Shown: piece by piece, positions 35,520-47,536 of the stretch
Layout: each line of letters begins with the position of its first letter
Position numbering within the stretch: position 1 is the first letter of the stretch
DNA from: Cheilinus undulatus
Taxonomy: Eukaryota; Chordata; Actinopteri; Labriformes; Labridae
NCBI RefSeq assembly: GCF_018320785.1
Contig: NC_054886.1
Coordinates: forward strand, 30,081,732-30,145,731
Direction: 5' to 3'
Length of the DNA: 64,000 nt
The notes under the pieces: model-generated
What the model was told of the DNA's origin: nothing
Database searches by the model: none
Seen by the model: the letters and a program-made list of their open reading frames with translations, nothing else
Made by a program: the position numbers and the translations under genes

Positions 35520-38340
35520 ATGGCCCTCTTAAATGTCCGCTCTCTGCCGAACAAGACTTTCATTATAAATGACCTGATTTTAGAGCACAAACTTGACTGC
35601 TTATTTTTAACTGAAACATGGCTGGGTGCAGATGCACCAGTTGTTCTCACTGAGGCCTCCCCACCTGATTTTAACTTTGCATTTTCAACTAGGAGTGGTG
35701 AAAGGGGAGGTGGCACTGCTTCTATTAGTACAAACACTTTGCCAAGCAAACATATTTTATTTGACCAATACACAAGTTTTGAATACCACTCTATTGTTTT
35801 TAACAACCCTACAATTTTATGCGTGACAGTGTACAGACCACCAAAAAGCAGTCTTTTTATCCCACAATTTTCAGAGTTTTTATCAATTTTACGCAATTCT
35901 TACAATATGATTATTTTAATCGGTGATTTTAACCTGCACATAGATAACATTTTAGACCCTGTTGCAAGTGAATTTTTAAATATTCTTAACTATATGGATT
36001 TTACTCAGCACGTCATGCAGCCGACTCACAACAGAGGACACACTCTGGACCTGGTCATCACCTATGGCCTGTCCACCAGTGTATCCTCTGTTGTTGACTT
36101 GGCTGTCTCTGACCACTACTGTGTGTTTTTTAATATCACCGTTTTTATCCAGCGGGAGACCTCTGTGAGAACTGTGAGGAAGCGTCATCTGACCCCTGAA
36201 GTGGCTGCAAATTTTATTCAAGTTTTAGAAAAATATCCTCCAGTTGTTTTACCTGCCCCCTGTGATTTTATCGTTGATAATTTTACCAGTAGACTTCAAT
36301 ACGCACTTAATTCATTTGCTCCACTTAAATTGAAAAAGGCTCGCCCTAAGCCTATAGCCCCATAGAGAAATGAAGTCAAAAAACTGAAAAGAAACTGCAG
36401 AGTGGCAGAAAGAAAATGGCGGAAAAGTAAAATAACAGTAAATTTTCAAATATACAATGATCATCTAAAAGCCTAAATTTATGCAGTCAGAAATGCCAGA
36501 AATTCATACTTTGCTAAAATAAACACAAACCATAAAAATAACCCAAAAGTTCTCCTCTCCACCATTGACCATCTTTTTAACCTTGATTTTATTCAACTTC
36601 AAATAACTCCCACAAACACTCTCTGTGAGGAGTTTGCAGCCCACTTCAGGGGAAAGATTGACACCGTCAGATGTGATATTTTATCCAGCCAAACCACTGC
36701 TTTTAACACGTCTGAGTGTTTATCTTTACCAGAGGAAACACTGGACAATTTTGTCCTGGTTAATGCTGAGATGCTTGATGAAGTTTTCCTCAGTGAAGCC
36801 CACCACATGTCTTTTAGATCCAATTCCAACCTCATTTTTTAAGTCATTTTATGGATCTTTTAGAGATGAGCTTTTAAACATGATGAACTGTTCACTTCAG
36901 ACGGGGGTCTTTCCCGCTGCCTTTAAAGCGGCAGTGGTGAGGCCCCTGTTGAAGAAGAGCAATTTAGATTTTAATGACTTTAACAATTACAGACCAGTGT
37001 CTAACTTACCATTTTTAAGTAACATTTTAGAGAAACTTGTTTTTATTCAGCTGAATTATTTTTTAGACACACATGATATTCATAAGGAATGTCAGTCTGG
37101 TTTTAGGGTAAACCACAGTACAGAGATGGCCTTGACAAAGATTTTAAATGATTTTAGATTAAATTATGATTCACAAAAGGTGACGGTGTTGGTTCTGCTG
37201 GATCTAAGTGCTGCCTTCGATACAGTAGACCACACTATTCTTTTAAATAGACTCAAACATCTGGTCGGCCCCTCTGGTACTGTACACAAATGGTTTACTT
37301 CCTACCTCACAGATAGAACATTCATGGTAAGTGTAGACACATGCTCCTCCAAAGTCTATAAAATCACATGTGGTGTGCCCCAGGGTTCGATTTTAGGTCC
37401 TGTGCTTTTTAACCTGTACATGCTCCCTCTTGGCGGTGTCATCAGGAGACATGGAATCAACTTCCACAGTTATGCTGATGATACACAGCTTTACATCTCC
37501 ATGTCTCCTGATGACACCAGGCCAATGGATGCTCTTTTTAACTGCATTTTAGATATCAAATCCTGGATGGCAGAGAACTTTCTCCAGCTTAACCAGGACA
37601 AAACTGAGGTTTTAGTCATCGGTCCTGAGGCCCTGAGAGAGAAAATTTTACCCAAACTACAAGCACTGACTTTTAATCCATCATCACAAGTGAAAAACCT
37701 GGGTGTAATTTTTGACTCTGAGCTGACTTTTATTCCACACATTAAGAATGTAACAAAAATAGGTTTTTATCATCTAAAGAACATCGCCAGAGTCCGCCCC
37801 AGTCTCTCTCGGGCCAACACGGAGACGCTGATGCATGCTTTTATCACCAGTCGTATAGACTACTGTAATGCCCTGCTCTCTGGTCTTCCCAAAAAGAATA
37901 TTTCAGGTCTACAGTTACTCCAAAATTCAGCAGCACGTGTCCTGACTAAGACCAGAGGGCGGGCCCACATTACACCGGTTTTAGAATCACTGCATTGGCT
38001 CCCCGTGTGTTTTAGGATAAATTTTTAAGTTCTTTTACTGGTTTTTAAATGTCTTAATGGTCTTGGGCCTTCTTATCTTTCAGAACTGCTTTTACCTTAT
38101 GAACCCTCGTGGACCCTGCGTTCCTCTGGCAGCAGGCTCTTAGCCATTCCCAAAGTCAGGACACACACTCATGGTGAGGCGTCTTTCCAGAACTACAGCC
38201 CTCGTCTTTGGAACAGCCTGCCAGAGGACCTCAGGGCCACAGAGAACGTTCATGTTTTTAAGAGCAGGCTCAAGACACACCTTTTTAGCTTAGCTTTTGA
38301 TTCATATTTATTTATTTTATTTATGATATTTATTTATTTT
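35520..38340 (+). pseudogene. LINE ORF2: endonuclease and reverse transcriptase
   Basis: 35520-36365 encodes an intact-looking endonuclease: MALLNVRSLPNKT, TETWL, YRPPKSS, IGDFNLHIDN and SDHYCV. A TAG at 36363 ends that frame; the linker continues in phase after it. A further stop near 36475 and a frameshift near 36800 precede the long RT frame that ends at 38028. RT motifs: NNYRPVSNLPFLS, DLSAAFDTVDH, GVPQGSILGPVLFNLYM, and YADD at 37471-37482. TAA at 38026-38028 cuts off the C-terminal part, which continues in phase to about 38330 (LVFKCLNGLGPSYL, TTLF-type end). With only a few lesions it is the best-preserved LINE here, yet it cannot make a full protein. Confidence 0.85.
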
Positions 38341-38729
38341 AGGCCTTCAATCTGCATTTATTTATGAATTTTATTCTTTTCCTACCTTAATTTTTAGTTA
38401 TGTTATTTTATATTTTAGTTCTTAGCTTTTATTTGTATTGAGGTTTTACTTATTTTTATCCTTTTATCATTTTTAGGATCTCCAGTGTTTCCTCTGGGGG
38501 AGCCCTCTGCACCAGGAGCGGTGGTCGGCTATGGCTGCAGGGGTCTGTCTCGTGGGTTCCTGGTGGAGGTTTGGTGTCTCTGCCTCATCCCTCCTCTGGG
38601 TCCTGCGTCGGTGTCCAGTAGCTGTGGGTGACTCGCTGCTCCTGGTGCAGACGGCCCCTCTGATGGCGCTTTCTCAACTGGTTCATCTGTACTCAGCCTC
38701 TTGTACTCAGCCTGATGTCCACTATTTTA

Positions 38730-38754
38730 GTGTGTGTGTGTGTGTGTGTGTGTT
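38730..38754. repeat. (GT)n microsatellite
   Basis: GT dinucleotide run in the 3' UTR of the LINE. Confidence 0.9.
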
Positions 38755-40073
38755 TGTGAAACAGTGTGTATGAGTGGGTGCACATGTAACTGTTGTCTGT
38801 GGGGGGGTTGATAGTGAGATAGGGTGGTTGCGGGTGGATGGGTGTGAGGGAATGACTCTAATTGTCTGTGTTAAGCAAAAGGTGGGGGTGGGTGGGTTTG
38901 AGGGAATGTTTTTAATTTGTCTATGTAAAGCACTTTGAGTTACATGTTATGTATGAAAAGCGCTTTATAAATAAAGTTTGATTGATTGATTGAAAAGAGA
39001 GCAATTAAGAAAATGGACATCATGGGCTGAATGAAGATTTCTGTAACATTTTGGTTTCAGTCTTCAGTAACGTACCTGCTTTGCATCTGAGCCTCCAAAC
39101 CATGTGAGTGGATATGAATGAGTGAGGCTCAGGATCAATGACTGAATAAAGTTCTGCTCACTGAAGCTGTGCACCGACGCAAGGTTCCCCCCTCGGCTCA
39201 GACAGGTTTTCTAAAGGGTTGACAAATCCATAGACAGAGGCATGAAGTGGTGCCAAGGTATTACAGGCTACGTTTCCACATACAGTCTCTTGGTTTTAGG
39301 TAGATTCATTTTTTTTAACCAAACATATGGACTCTAGATCATTTTACCAGAAGATTATCCACAATATGTTGACACTTTCTCAAATAAAACGTAAGTACTT
39401 CAAAAATCATGACAATTGACAACCTTTGCCGGACAAGATGTTAAAGAAAACTATCCAAATGTCACTGTATTGTCACATTTTATCCAAAAACTCTGATTAC
39501 CTCAGCATTACCCCAAGTCATTGGTGTTGAAATGTAGAGGAAACAGCGGCCCCTGTAACCACTCCATCCATAGGGACAAGATATGGATCCCTTGAGGATG
39601 TGATCCTCATCTGCACACAAATTTACAAAAGAAATGATGATTGGAGGAGAATCCTATCAGATCTAAAGTGAGGAAGGCCACTAATTAATTGTGCCCATTT
39701 TGGGCCCAATGCTCTCTGTCAGATTGTTTTCAGCAGCAACTTCACAACACAGATTCTTCATAAACGGAAGAAGAAACACAACATAAAATAACTTTACTTT
39801 TGGGTGGTATTCACCATATAATTTTAACTGAAAAATATGGGTATTTTGTTGCATTTTTGGATTTAAAAATACTCACCCCCTTGAACGGATGGTTCTCCCA
39901 TCTCCATTTGCCTTCATAGGGCCATCATAGCACAGATGAGTAGAAATATGGCCAGTGTCTTCATGGCTGATTTGTTGCAGGTAGTAAAAGTGATGAATAG
40001 ATTTTGTCTTCTTTCCTTCCAGCTTCGTCTTGTGACTTCAGCTTCGTGTGTGGAGATGCTGGACAGAGCATCT

Positions 40074-40081
40074 CTTATATA
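40074..40081 (-). promoter_or_regulatory. TATA box of the inverted lectin pseudogene
   Basis: TATATAAG on the minus strand, 110 bp before the start codon, in the same context as the other lectin promoters. The promoter looks intact although the gene is broken. Confidence 0.7.
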
Positions 40082-40477
40082 CAGTTATCTTATCTTCATA
40101 TGTTTATCTAGACAAATACCTCAGAATCTTATCAGATTGAAGGCATCATTTTGGATTAGTTTACATGTGCTACTTAATTTTAATTGCTGTGCTAAGTTCA
40201 ACCAACAAGGATTTCAAATATTTACACTTGCAGAAGTTTCCACAGAATCCTGGTGGCATTTATATGCAAATATAAAGAGGACTGGCTTTAGAAACTAATA
40301 CATGTTATAGTCTCTCTAGACTACACAACTAGAGCACTGGAATTAAGTGAAAAACCACCAGGTAAAGTAGTCAGAAATCCCTATCCAGGAATACCCACAT
40401 TAAACTGAATGCTGTGTTTGAACCATTCGAAGTAAAGCACAACAAGTGTGTCTTTAGAAAGGTATCACTCTGAAGTT

Positions 40478-41140
40478 TCAGTAACACTTTATTTGAAGGG
40501 GTATGCATAAGATTGTCCAATATTTTGTTGCATTCATTTTACCCTCTACCTTTACAAGTCTTCTGGGGCTGACTGCTGAGAAGCATCCCCACAGCATGAT
40601 GCTGCCACCACTGTGCTTCACAGTGGGGATGGTGTGTTTGTGGTGGTATCTTGTCTGATTGCCAACAAGCTCAATTTTGCACATTTACATATGTGCCAAA
40701 TTCCCTCCATATAATGATGATGGATTTAACTGAACTTCAGGAGATGTTCAGGGCCATGGAATTTTTTTGTACTCATCCCCTGACTTAAACTCTTCAACAA
40801 CCATTTCTCTGAGTTCCTTGGAGTGTTCTTTTATGTTCACAGTGCAATGGTAGCCAGGAATACTATTTAACCAATGACTGGAAGTTCCACACAGGTGTCT
40901 TTATTCTACAATCATTTCAGACACAGTCACTGCGGCCATGTGATCCCCATTTCACTATTTGTGGGACTCCTAGCACCAGTTGGCTGGACCTCTGTTGAAT
41001 TAGATCAGTCATTTTAAAGGAGGTGAATATTTATGCAGTCACTTATTTACATGTTTTTGTTGACCTGACATTACTTTATAGAAATCTCTTTTCACTTTGA
41101 CATTAAAGAGGGTTTTTAATTATGTTTCTGCCAACAAAAG
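40478..41140 (-). mobile_element. Tc1-like relic, family 1 (inverted unit)
   Basis: Reverse counterpart of 50340-50990. The minus frame 40684-40478 reads [20 protein letters not shown] and VEGKMNATKYW, the core of a Tc1 transposase around the first catalytic block. The end sequence (gaatatttatgcagtcac) matches the other relics. Confidence 0.8.
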
Positions 41141-42335
41141 CTAAACTATACACTCCATTTAAAATTATCATGTAAGTTGTATTTTAGTGTCATAAACATT
41201 CAGTGTTTTCAATTAAACTCATGCATGGTATTGTGTCTCAGGACTCTTTGGATCACTGTAATCAATCTCAGACATCTGTGATCAATAGTTAGCCAGGTGA
41301 GCCCAATTAAAGGAAAACTACTTAAGACGGACGTTCCACATTATTAAGCAGGCCACAGGTTTCAGCAATATGGGAAAGAAAAAGGATCTCTGCTGCTGAA
41401 AAGCAACAAATAGCGCAATGCCTTGGACAAGGTATGAAAACATTAGATATTTCACGAAAGCAGCAAACAGGTATTTTAAAGCTGCTGGTGCCTCTGGAGT
41501 CCAACCAACCTCAAGGTGTAGGATCCTCCAGAGGCTTGCAGTCGTGTATAAACCTACTATTCAGCCACCCCTAACCAATGCTCACAAGCAGAAATGGTTG
41601 CAGTGGGCTCAGAAATACATGAAGACTCATTTTCAAACAGTCTTGTTAACTGATGAGTGCCGTGCAACCCTGGATGGTCCAGATGGAGGAGTGGTGGATG
41701 GTTGGTGGATGGCCACCATGTCCCAACAAGGCTGTGACGTCAGCAAGGAGGGGGCGGAGTCATGTTTTGGGCCAGAATCATGGGGGAGAGCTGGTAGGCT
41801 TCTGTAGGGTCCCTGAAGGTGCGAAAATGACCTTGGCAAAGTATCTAGAGTTTCTGACTGGCCACTTTCTTCCATGGTACAAAAAGAAGAACCGTGCCTT
41901 CAGTCGCAAAATGATCTTCATGCATGACAATGCACCATCTCATGCTGCAAAGAATACCTCTGTGTCATTGGCTGCTATGGGCATAAAAGGAGAGAAACTC
42001 ATGGTGTGGCCCCATCCTTCCCTGACCTTAACCCTGCTGAGATACTTTGGAGCATCCTCAAGCTAAAGATCTATGAGGGTGGGAGGCAGTTCACATCAAA
42101 ACAGCAGCTCTGGGAGGATATTCTGACATCCTGCCAAGAAATTCATGCAGAAACTCTCCAAAAACTCACAAGTTCAATGGATGCAAGAATTGTGAAGGAG
42201 ACATCAAAGAAGGGCTCCTATGTGAACATGGAACTTGTCCTGTTAAGATGTTTTTGATTGAAATAGCTTTGATTTCAGTAAATATGACCTCCTAATGTTG
42301 CAAATTCAACAATGATAATTTTCAGTTCTTTACAA
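41141..42335 (+). mobile_element. Tc1-like transposon, family 2, complete length
   Basis: The outer parts share aaaattatcat in inverted orientation near both ends (about 41162 and 42310). It is followed by a microsatellite. Transposase blocks lie in the right order but in several frames. An opposite-strand copy is at 48960-50300, and fragments lie at 54345, 56370, 60915 and 62942. Confidence 0.8.
41370..42257 (+). pseudogene. Tc1-like transposase, frameshifted
   Basis: Blocks in order: MGKKKDL start, then after a frameshift GQGMKTLDISRK; LQRLAVVYKPTIQPPLTNAH (second DNA-binding part); FQTVLLTDECRATLDGPDG with the first catalytic Asp; MIFMHDNAPSHAAKN with the second Asp; and FPDLNPAEILWSILKLKIYE with the third acidic residue. 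At least four frameshifts separate these blocks, so no active enzyme can be made. The usual length of such enzymes is about 340 residues, which fits the span. Confidence 0.8.
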
Positions 42336-42355
42336 CCTATATATATATATGTGTG

Positions 42356-42394
<39 letters not shown>

Positions 42395-42418
42395 CCACCC
42401 ACCCACCCCCACACACAC
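42336..42418. repeat. (TA)n, (AC)n and (CCCA)n microsatellite
   Basis: Compound simple repeat directly after the Tc1-like element. Confidence 0.95.
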
Positions 42419-43329
42419 CATTTTCCAACATCAGTAGGGACACACACTTATCATTTCAGTAGCAAGGCAGAAAACAAGGGAGAAAGGTGAAATTTTGCTG
42501 CATGCTTTGAATGGGAAAAATGGCGCCATCTGGTAGACTGATTAAAAAAAAATAAAGCTAAAGCTAGTTGTCCAAAATGAAATGTTAACATAAAGGAATG
42601 CATTAGTTTATTTTAAGATAAATGTGGGTCCAAAAGTGACATTTTCAATGGTTTTCAATGGGACATTTTTTTGTCCTTGGGAACAAATGTGTAAGTCTTT
42701 GTGTAGCTTAGCCACTGTAGGCTAATTTAAGGAACTGAGACAACAATTCTATAATTTTAGAAAATTAATATCCTCTGACAAATTTGAGCTACATTCATTC
42801 AACACAACCAAAATGTTTCACAAATACAAAACGGAAAGGCCCAAAATGTCCCGAGGATGTTTAAAGGGTTAAGTACAATCAAACATTAGTAATTTAAACT
42901 GCATGTTCCAGTAAAGAACAGCTAACCACTTACATGGGCTGTGGCACACAAATGGGTATTTCCTGTCACAACGCTGTAGCCTCCACTTTCCTGATCTCTC
43001 CATATCTGCAGCACCACAAACAACACTCATGGTGCCCAGTCAATTGAAGCGTTCCCAGTACATGAATGTGGAGACACTCCCATCTGACCAGTGAATGTTA
43101 GGCTCTAACCCTAACCCTACCCTAACCCTAAGAATATAATACCATATGTACTTACTGTCATGTGTCTCCTGACTGTGGCTCTTTCATTTGTTTGTTTTTG
43201 ACGTTTATATTTCCTTATTGGTTGAACTTTGCACAGGCTTCAGATGAAGTGACACATGTGAGATGGCCCTTATGATGTTTTAAACCTGATAAGGTTCTGA
43301 AGAATTTGTTTAGACAAGATACTGCACCT
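42419..43329. other. Intergenic; telomere-like repeats at 43105-43132
   Basis: No gene seen. Positions 43105-43132 read taaccctaaccctaccctaa and a little more, that is four to five CCCTAA-type units. This could be a short interstitial telomeric tract or chance. Confidence 0.6.
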
Positions 43330-44090
43330 ATAAACATGTTCACCCCTGTGGATGTTTCACCCTCTTATTGATTTTACAAATAAATCATGGTCATTATAAT
43401 TTTTTTTTTTTTAATTAAAAACAACCCATCTTTAATGTCAAAGTGAAAACAGATTTCTACAAAGTAAAAATCAATTCAATACAAAACATGTTGAATAAAT
43501 GGCTGCATAGATATTAACGCTATTAAACTGACTGGTCTGATTCAACAGAGGTCCAGCCTGCTGGTGCTAGTAGTCTCACAGTTAGTGAAATGGAGATCGC
43601 CTGAGTGCAGTCAATGTGTTTCAAGTAACTGTAGTATAAAGACACCTGTGTGGAAGGTCCAGTCACTGGTTAATCAGTATTCCTGGCTACCATTACACTA
43701 TGAACATAAAAGAACACTCCAAGCAGCTCAGAAAAAAGGTTATTGAAAAGTGTAAGTCAGGGATGAGTACAAAAAAAAAAAGAATTCCAAGCTTCACTAG
43801 TCTGGACTAGAGTACACTAAAAAGATATGGGAGACTCCATGGTCAAGTGGGAAAAACTTTGTTGGTCTGATGAGTCCAAAATGAAGGTTTTTGGCCATCA
43901 GACAAGACACCAAACCACAAAAACACCATCCCCACTGTGAAGCGTGGTGGTGGCAGCATCCTACTGTGGATAGGCTTCTCAACAGCCGGCCCTGGAAGGC
44001 TTGTAAAGGTAGAGGGTAAGTCAATGCAGTGAAATATAGGATATTCCTGAAGAATAATCCTACTCAAACGCTTTCAAACAAAGTTGTCGT
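43330..44090 (+). mobile_element. Tc1-like relic, family 1
   Basis: Parallel to 16300-17320, including the end sequence near 43350 and the decayed catalytic block near 43925-44010 (cccactgtgaagcgtggtgg). It has a large internal deletion. It lies just upstream of the lectin pseudogene promoter. Confidence 0.75.
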
Positions 44091-44323
44091 TAGTCGTGTA
44101 GTCAAGGAAAGCCACAACGTGCTGGTATCTGAAGCCAGTTCTCTTCATGTTTGCAGGTGACTCATTTAAATGCCGCCCTGATTCTTTGGAACCTTATTGG
44201 TTGAACTTAGCACAGCCATCAAAATTAAGTACCACACATGAATGAATCCTAATTGATCCAATATGATAAGATTAAGAGGTTTTTGTTTAGACAAAAACAT
44301 GAAAATAAGAGATGAGATAAATG

Positions 44324-44329
44324 TATAAG
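44324..44329 (+). promoter_or_regulatory. TATA box of lectin copy 2 (pseudogene)
   Basis: TATAAG, a slightly changed form of TATATAAG, 111 bp before the former start codon. Confidence 0.6.
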
Positions 44330-45089
44330 AGCAGCTTTGTCCACCACAAGAAGCTGAAGCTACAAGATGAAGCTGGGAAGAAAGAAGACAAAATCAATTT
44401 ATCACTTTTACAACTTTTTTACTACCATTCAGCCATGAAGATGCTAAGCATGTTTCTACTCATCTGTGCTGTGATGGCCTGACTAATGCTGCTGGTGAGT
44501 TTGACAGAGAAATGTCATTTATTTAAAGTGGAAACAGAAGACAAAGCGAGTCACCGATTGTTCTGTTAAACCTTTCAGCTGTCCCCGAAGCAGAGCCTGA
44601 AGTGAAGACGGGAGAACCATCCATTCAAGAGGGTGAGCTGTTTTCTTTTTTTCCTCCAAAAATGCAATACAATGAGCTTTTTTTTCAGTGAAAAGACTGA
44701 AGAGTGAAAAGTGTGATATTATTGTTCATGCACAGTGCAGATGAATTAAGTAAATGCCTGTTGTGATATCCATCCAGCTGTTGCAGAAGCAGCATCTGAT
44801 GAAAAGGCAGTGGAACTATTGGTTCAAGAAGGTAAGCTGGCTTTCTCTCTAGTTTTAGAAAAACTAAAGCCTGGGAAACTGAATGATTTTAACCTTTATC
44901 ACCCTACACATGGCATCAAATAATGACAGAAAACCCCAGCCCTTACTAGTTGTAGTTTATTTATTGATGATGTCAATACATGTGATCAGTAGCATTGGTG
45001 CTAGCATCCTGGTCAAAAGTTACTTCATATCGAAGCTGAAGAATAAGACAAACTGTTATTGGGTTCTCAAAACCAAATTACTTATGCAT

Positions 45090-46190
45090 GCCACTTTTTA
45101 ACTCCTTTTCTGCCCTTTTTTTCTGCAAATTTTTTCCACATGTAGTCTATGTTATTCCACTTAGTAACAGCTGGTCACAATTTTCCAGCCCATATTTTGC
45201 CACCTTTTGCTGATTTTTGCCACTTTAAAACACATTTTGCCACTTCACACCCATGTTTGCAAGTTTTAACCTGCTTTTTAACCTCTTGTCACAACTTTAG
45301 CCATTCATTTTTCCAAACATTTGTCCATTTTTGCCTGTTTAGGCAAATGATGCCATTTTTCCCCCATTTTTTTGCCACTCTGTAAACACTGGTCACCACT
45401 TGTCTTCTGCAACTTTTGCCCATTTCTGTCAGGTTAAATCTATATTTGTCATTTTATAATCCCTTGTCACAATATTTCGGCACATTTTTTTTAACCTTTT
45501 ATTGACTTTCTTGACCGATTTTTTTCCACTATTATCCTATTTACACTTCTTGAATACATTTTTTGCCACTGTTACCCTATTTTCGAAACTTTCTGAACAC
45601 TTTTCAATTCTTTTATTTAACATTTAAACCATTTTTGCCTCTTTAAAAAAATGTTTTGCCACTTGACACCCATTTTTGTGACTTTTAAGCTATTTTTGTT
45701 CCTTTCAACCTCTTATCACTACTTTAGCCACCCATTTTTTGCAAACATTTTCCTATTTTTCCCTGTGTAGGCCACTGTTGCCACTTTTTAAAAAGTATTT
45801 ATTTTTGGGCTTTTCATGCCTTTATTAAATAGGAGGAGGACAGTAGATAGAGCTGGCAATTGGAGAGAGTGGGGAAAGACTTGCAGCAAAGGGCCATGGG
45901 CTGGATCTGAACCCAGGCCAGCTACGAACATGGGTGGCACTGTAGACCACTGGGCCATCTGGGTGCCCATTTTTGCCACTTTTCACCCATTTTTGTCACT
46001 CACAGTTTTACTACAGATTTTTTAAAAATCTTTTTATCTTTCTTTACCCATTTCTTGCAACTTTGATTCTATCTTGCTTCTTTTAACCCACTGTTGCCAC
46101 TTTTTACCCATTTTTATGACTGTGTAACCACTTTCACCGCTTGTTTACTGACAATTTTTGCCACTATTTACTTTTTTCTCTCTTTTCACA
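45090..46190. repeat. ttttgccac-type degenerate minisatellite
   Basis: Same composition as 3641-4370, within intron 3 of the lectin pseudogene. Interrupted by the SINE at 45798-45968. Confidence 0.75.
45798..45968 (-). mobile_element. tRNA-derived SINE
   Basis: On the minus strand it begins gggcacccagatggcccag, with an A-box-like TGGCCCAGTGG, a B-box-like GGTTCAGATCC about 40 bp later, then a pyrimidine-rich body and an end with aataaaggc...aaaagcccaaaaa. This is the layout of a common fish SINE with a tRNA head. It is not a functional tRNA, because no cloverleaf can be closed. Confidence 0.75.
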
Positions 46191-47536
46191 GATGTTCATT
46201 GACTTACCAGTTTATTGGTCAGGGGAAACAAATAGGCGTTGTCACATGTTTTCCTTAGAACCAACAGATAATTTGGCCCATGCTGACTTTGGTCTGAAGG
46301 GGAGCATAGGGCCAAAAATGGGACCAGATTAGGGGCCCTTTTTTGGCATGTGCCTCACTTTAGATCTGATAACGTATGACAGACAACTGTGTCATGAACC
46401 ACTAGGTCAAATTTCAGTCATTAAAAGCATCTCTAAGTTCATAAAATTAAACTTTTACAAAAATTCTACAACCTGACTGGAAGAATTATCTGTCTGTTCT
46501 ACTGCTATGTTACAACTCTGTTTTTAAAGCCACCAGAGAAAACCATTACATTTATGTCACGACAGACAGACAGATAAAAGCTAAAAGTCTCAGTTTGATT
46601 TTCTTATCTTTAAGTCTTCAGATATTACTTATCCATCAGTTTTTTTTAATTATATGAAGTTATGTTTCTTCTCCCGTTTTTGAAACATCTTTGTTGTGAA
46701 GTTGCTGCTGAAAACAATCTGTCAGAGAGCATCGGGCCCAAAATGGGCACAGTTAATTAGTGGCCTTCCTCACTTTAGATATGATAGGATCCTCCTCCAA
46801 TTATCATTTCTTTTATATATTTGTGTGCAGATGAGGATCACATCGTCCAGAGATCAATATCTTGTCCCTATGGATGGAGTGGTTACGGGGGCCACTGTTT
46901 CCTCTACATTTCAACACCAATGATTTGGGCTAATGTGGACGTAATCAGAGTTTTGGTTAAAATGTGTCAAAACAGTGACATTTGGATAGTTTTCTTTAAC
47001 TCCTTATCAGGCAAAGAATGGTCATTGGCATAGTTTTTAAATTATTTAAGTTTTATTTGATAAAATGTCAATATATTGTGGAACATACTCAGGTGAAACA
47101 ATCTAAAACACATTTGTTTGGTTAATCAAATCCATCTACTTAAAACCAACAGACTGTATGTGGAAACGTAGCCTGTAATACTTTGACACGACCTAAGTGA
47201 ATTTTTTGTCCCTTTAGAAAACCTGTCTGAGCCGAGGGGAAAACCTTGCATCGGTGCACAGCTCTAGTGAGCAGAACTTTATTCAGTCATTGATCCTGAG
47301 CCTCACTCATTCATATCAACTCACATGGCTTGGAGGCTCAGGTGCACAGCAGGTATGTTACTGAAGACTAAAATCAAAATGTTACCAAAATCTTCATTCA
47401 TCCCTTGATGTTCATTTTTTATTGCTGCTCTGATCTTTTAGGAGGGTACCTGGTTCTGGAGTGATGGTACTCTTTTTGACTTCAACTACTGGGATGTGGG
47501 TCAGCCTGACAACCGTGCACAGGCTCACTGCCTGCT

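Larger units (their letters stand above)
33651..38992 (+). mobile_element. L2/CR1-type LINE in lectin pseudogene intron
   Basis: Sister introns show that the lectin sequence breaks after 33650 and resumes at 38993. The inserted LINE runs antisense to the lectin. It has a decayed ORF1 with esterase-like domain, a long ORF2 and a 3' tail (ataaagtttg followed by attgattgattg) typical of fish L2/Maui/CR1-type LINEs. No clear target-site duplication is seen. It is a different subfamily from the LINE at 27.7 kb. Confidence 0.88.
33301..39964 (-). pseudogene. C-type lectin, inverted copy (pseudogene)
   Basis: Exons on the minus strand: 39964-39877 (exons 1 and 2 fused), 39610-39501, 39210-39076, 33648-33561, 33368-33301. 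The signal peptide starts well (MKTLAIFLLICAMMAL) but meets TGA at 39916-39914, where intron 1 and part of exon 2 were deleted. The middle lectin exons are intact and very like copies 3 and 4 (KTCLSRGGNLASVHSFSEQN). The exon at 33648-33561 has lost the segment from the TYW strand through QPD, and its cysteine codon is AGT (Ser). A 5.3-kb LINE sits in the intron between 39076 and 33648. Three independent lesions make loss of function near certain. It lies head to head with the next copy, in an inverted unit. Confidence 0.85.
44435..47536 (+). pseudogene. C-type lectin, copy 2 (pseudogene)
   Basis: Exons: 44435-44494, 44579-44632, 44778-44831, 46831-46940, 47218-47352, and the broken 47442-47536. 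It is the only copy with both acidic linker exons usable (EAEPEVKTGEPSIQE and EAASDEKAVELLVQE, 18 residues each), so it shows the ancestral layout. One C is missing in the signal peptide exon (atggcctgac for atggccctgac), which gives TGA at 44480-44482. The lectin exons keep cysteines and QPD (near 47503), but the last exons are replaced by an inserted segment after about 47536. Both lesions would abolish a normal product. Intron 3 holds a minisatellite and a SINE. Confidence 0.85.

Noticed and set aside
43105-43132. Chromosome end (telomere)
   Set aside because: Only four to five units, imperfect, with ordinary gene-bearing sequence on both sides.
45798-45968. Functional tRNA gene
   Set aside because: A- and B-box-like motifs are present, but the stems do not pair and a SINE body and tail follow.
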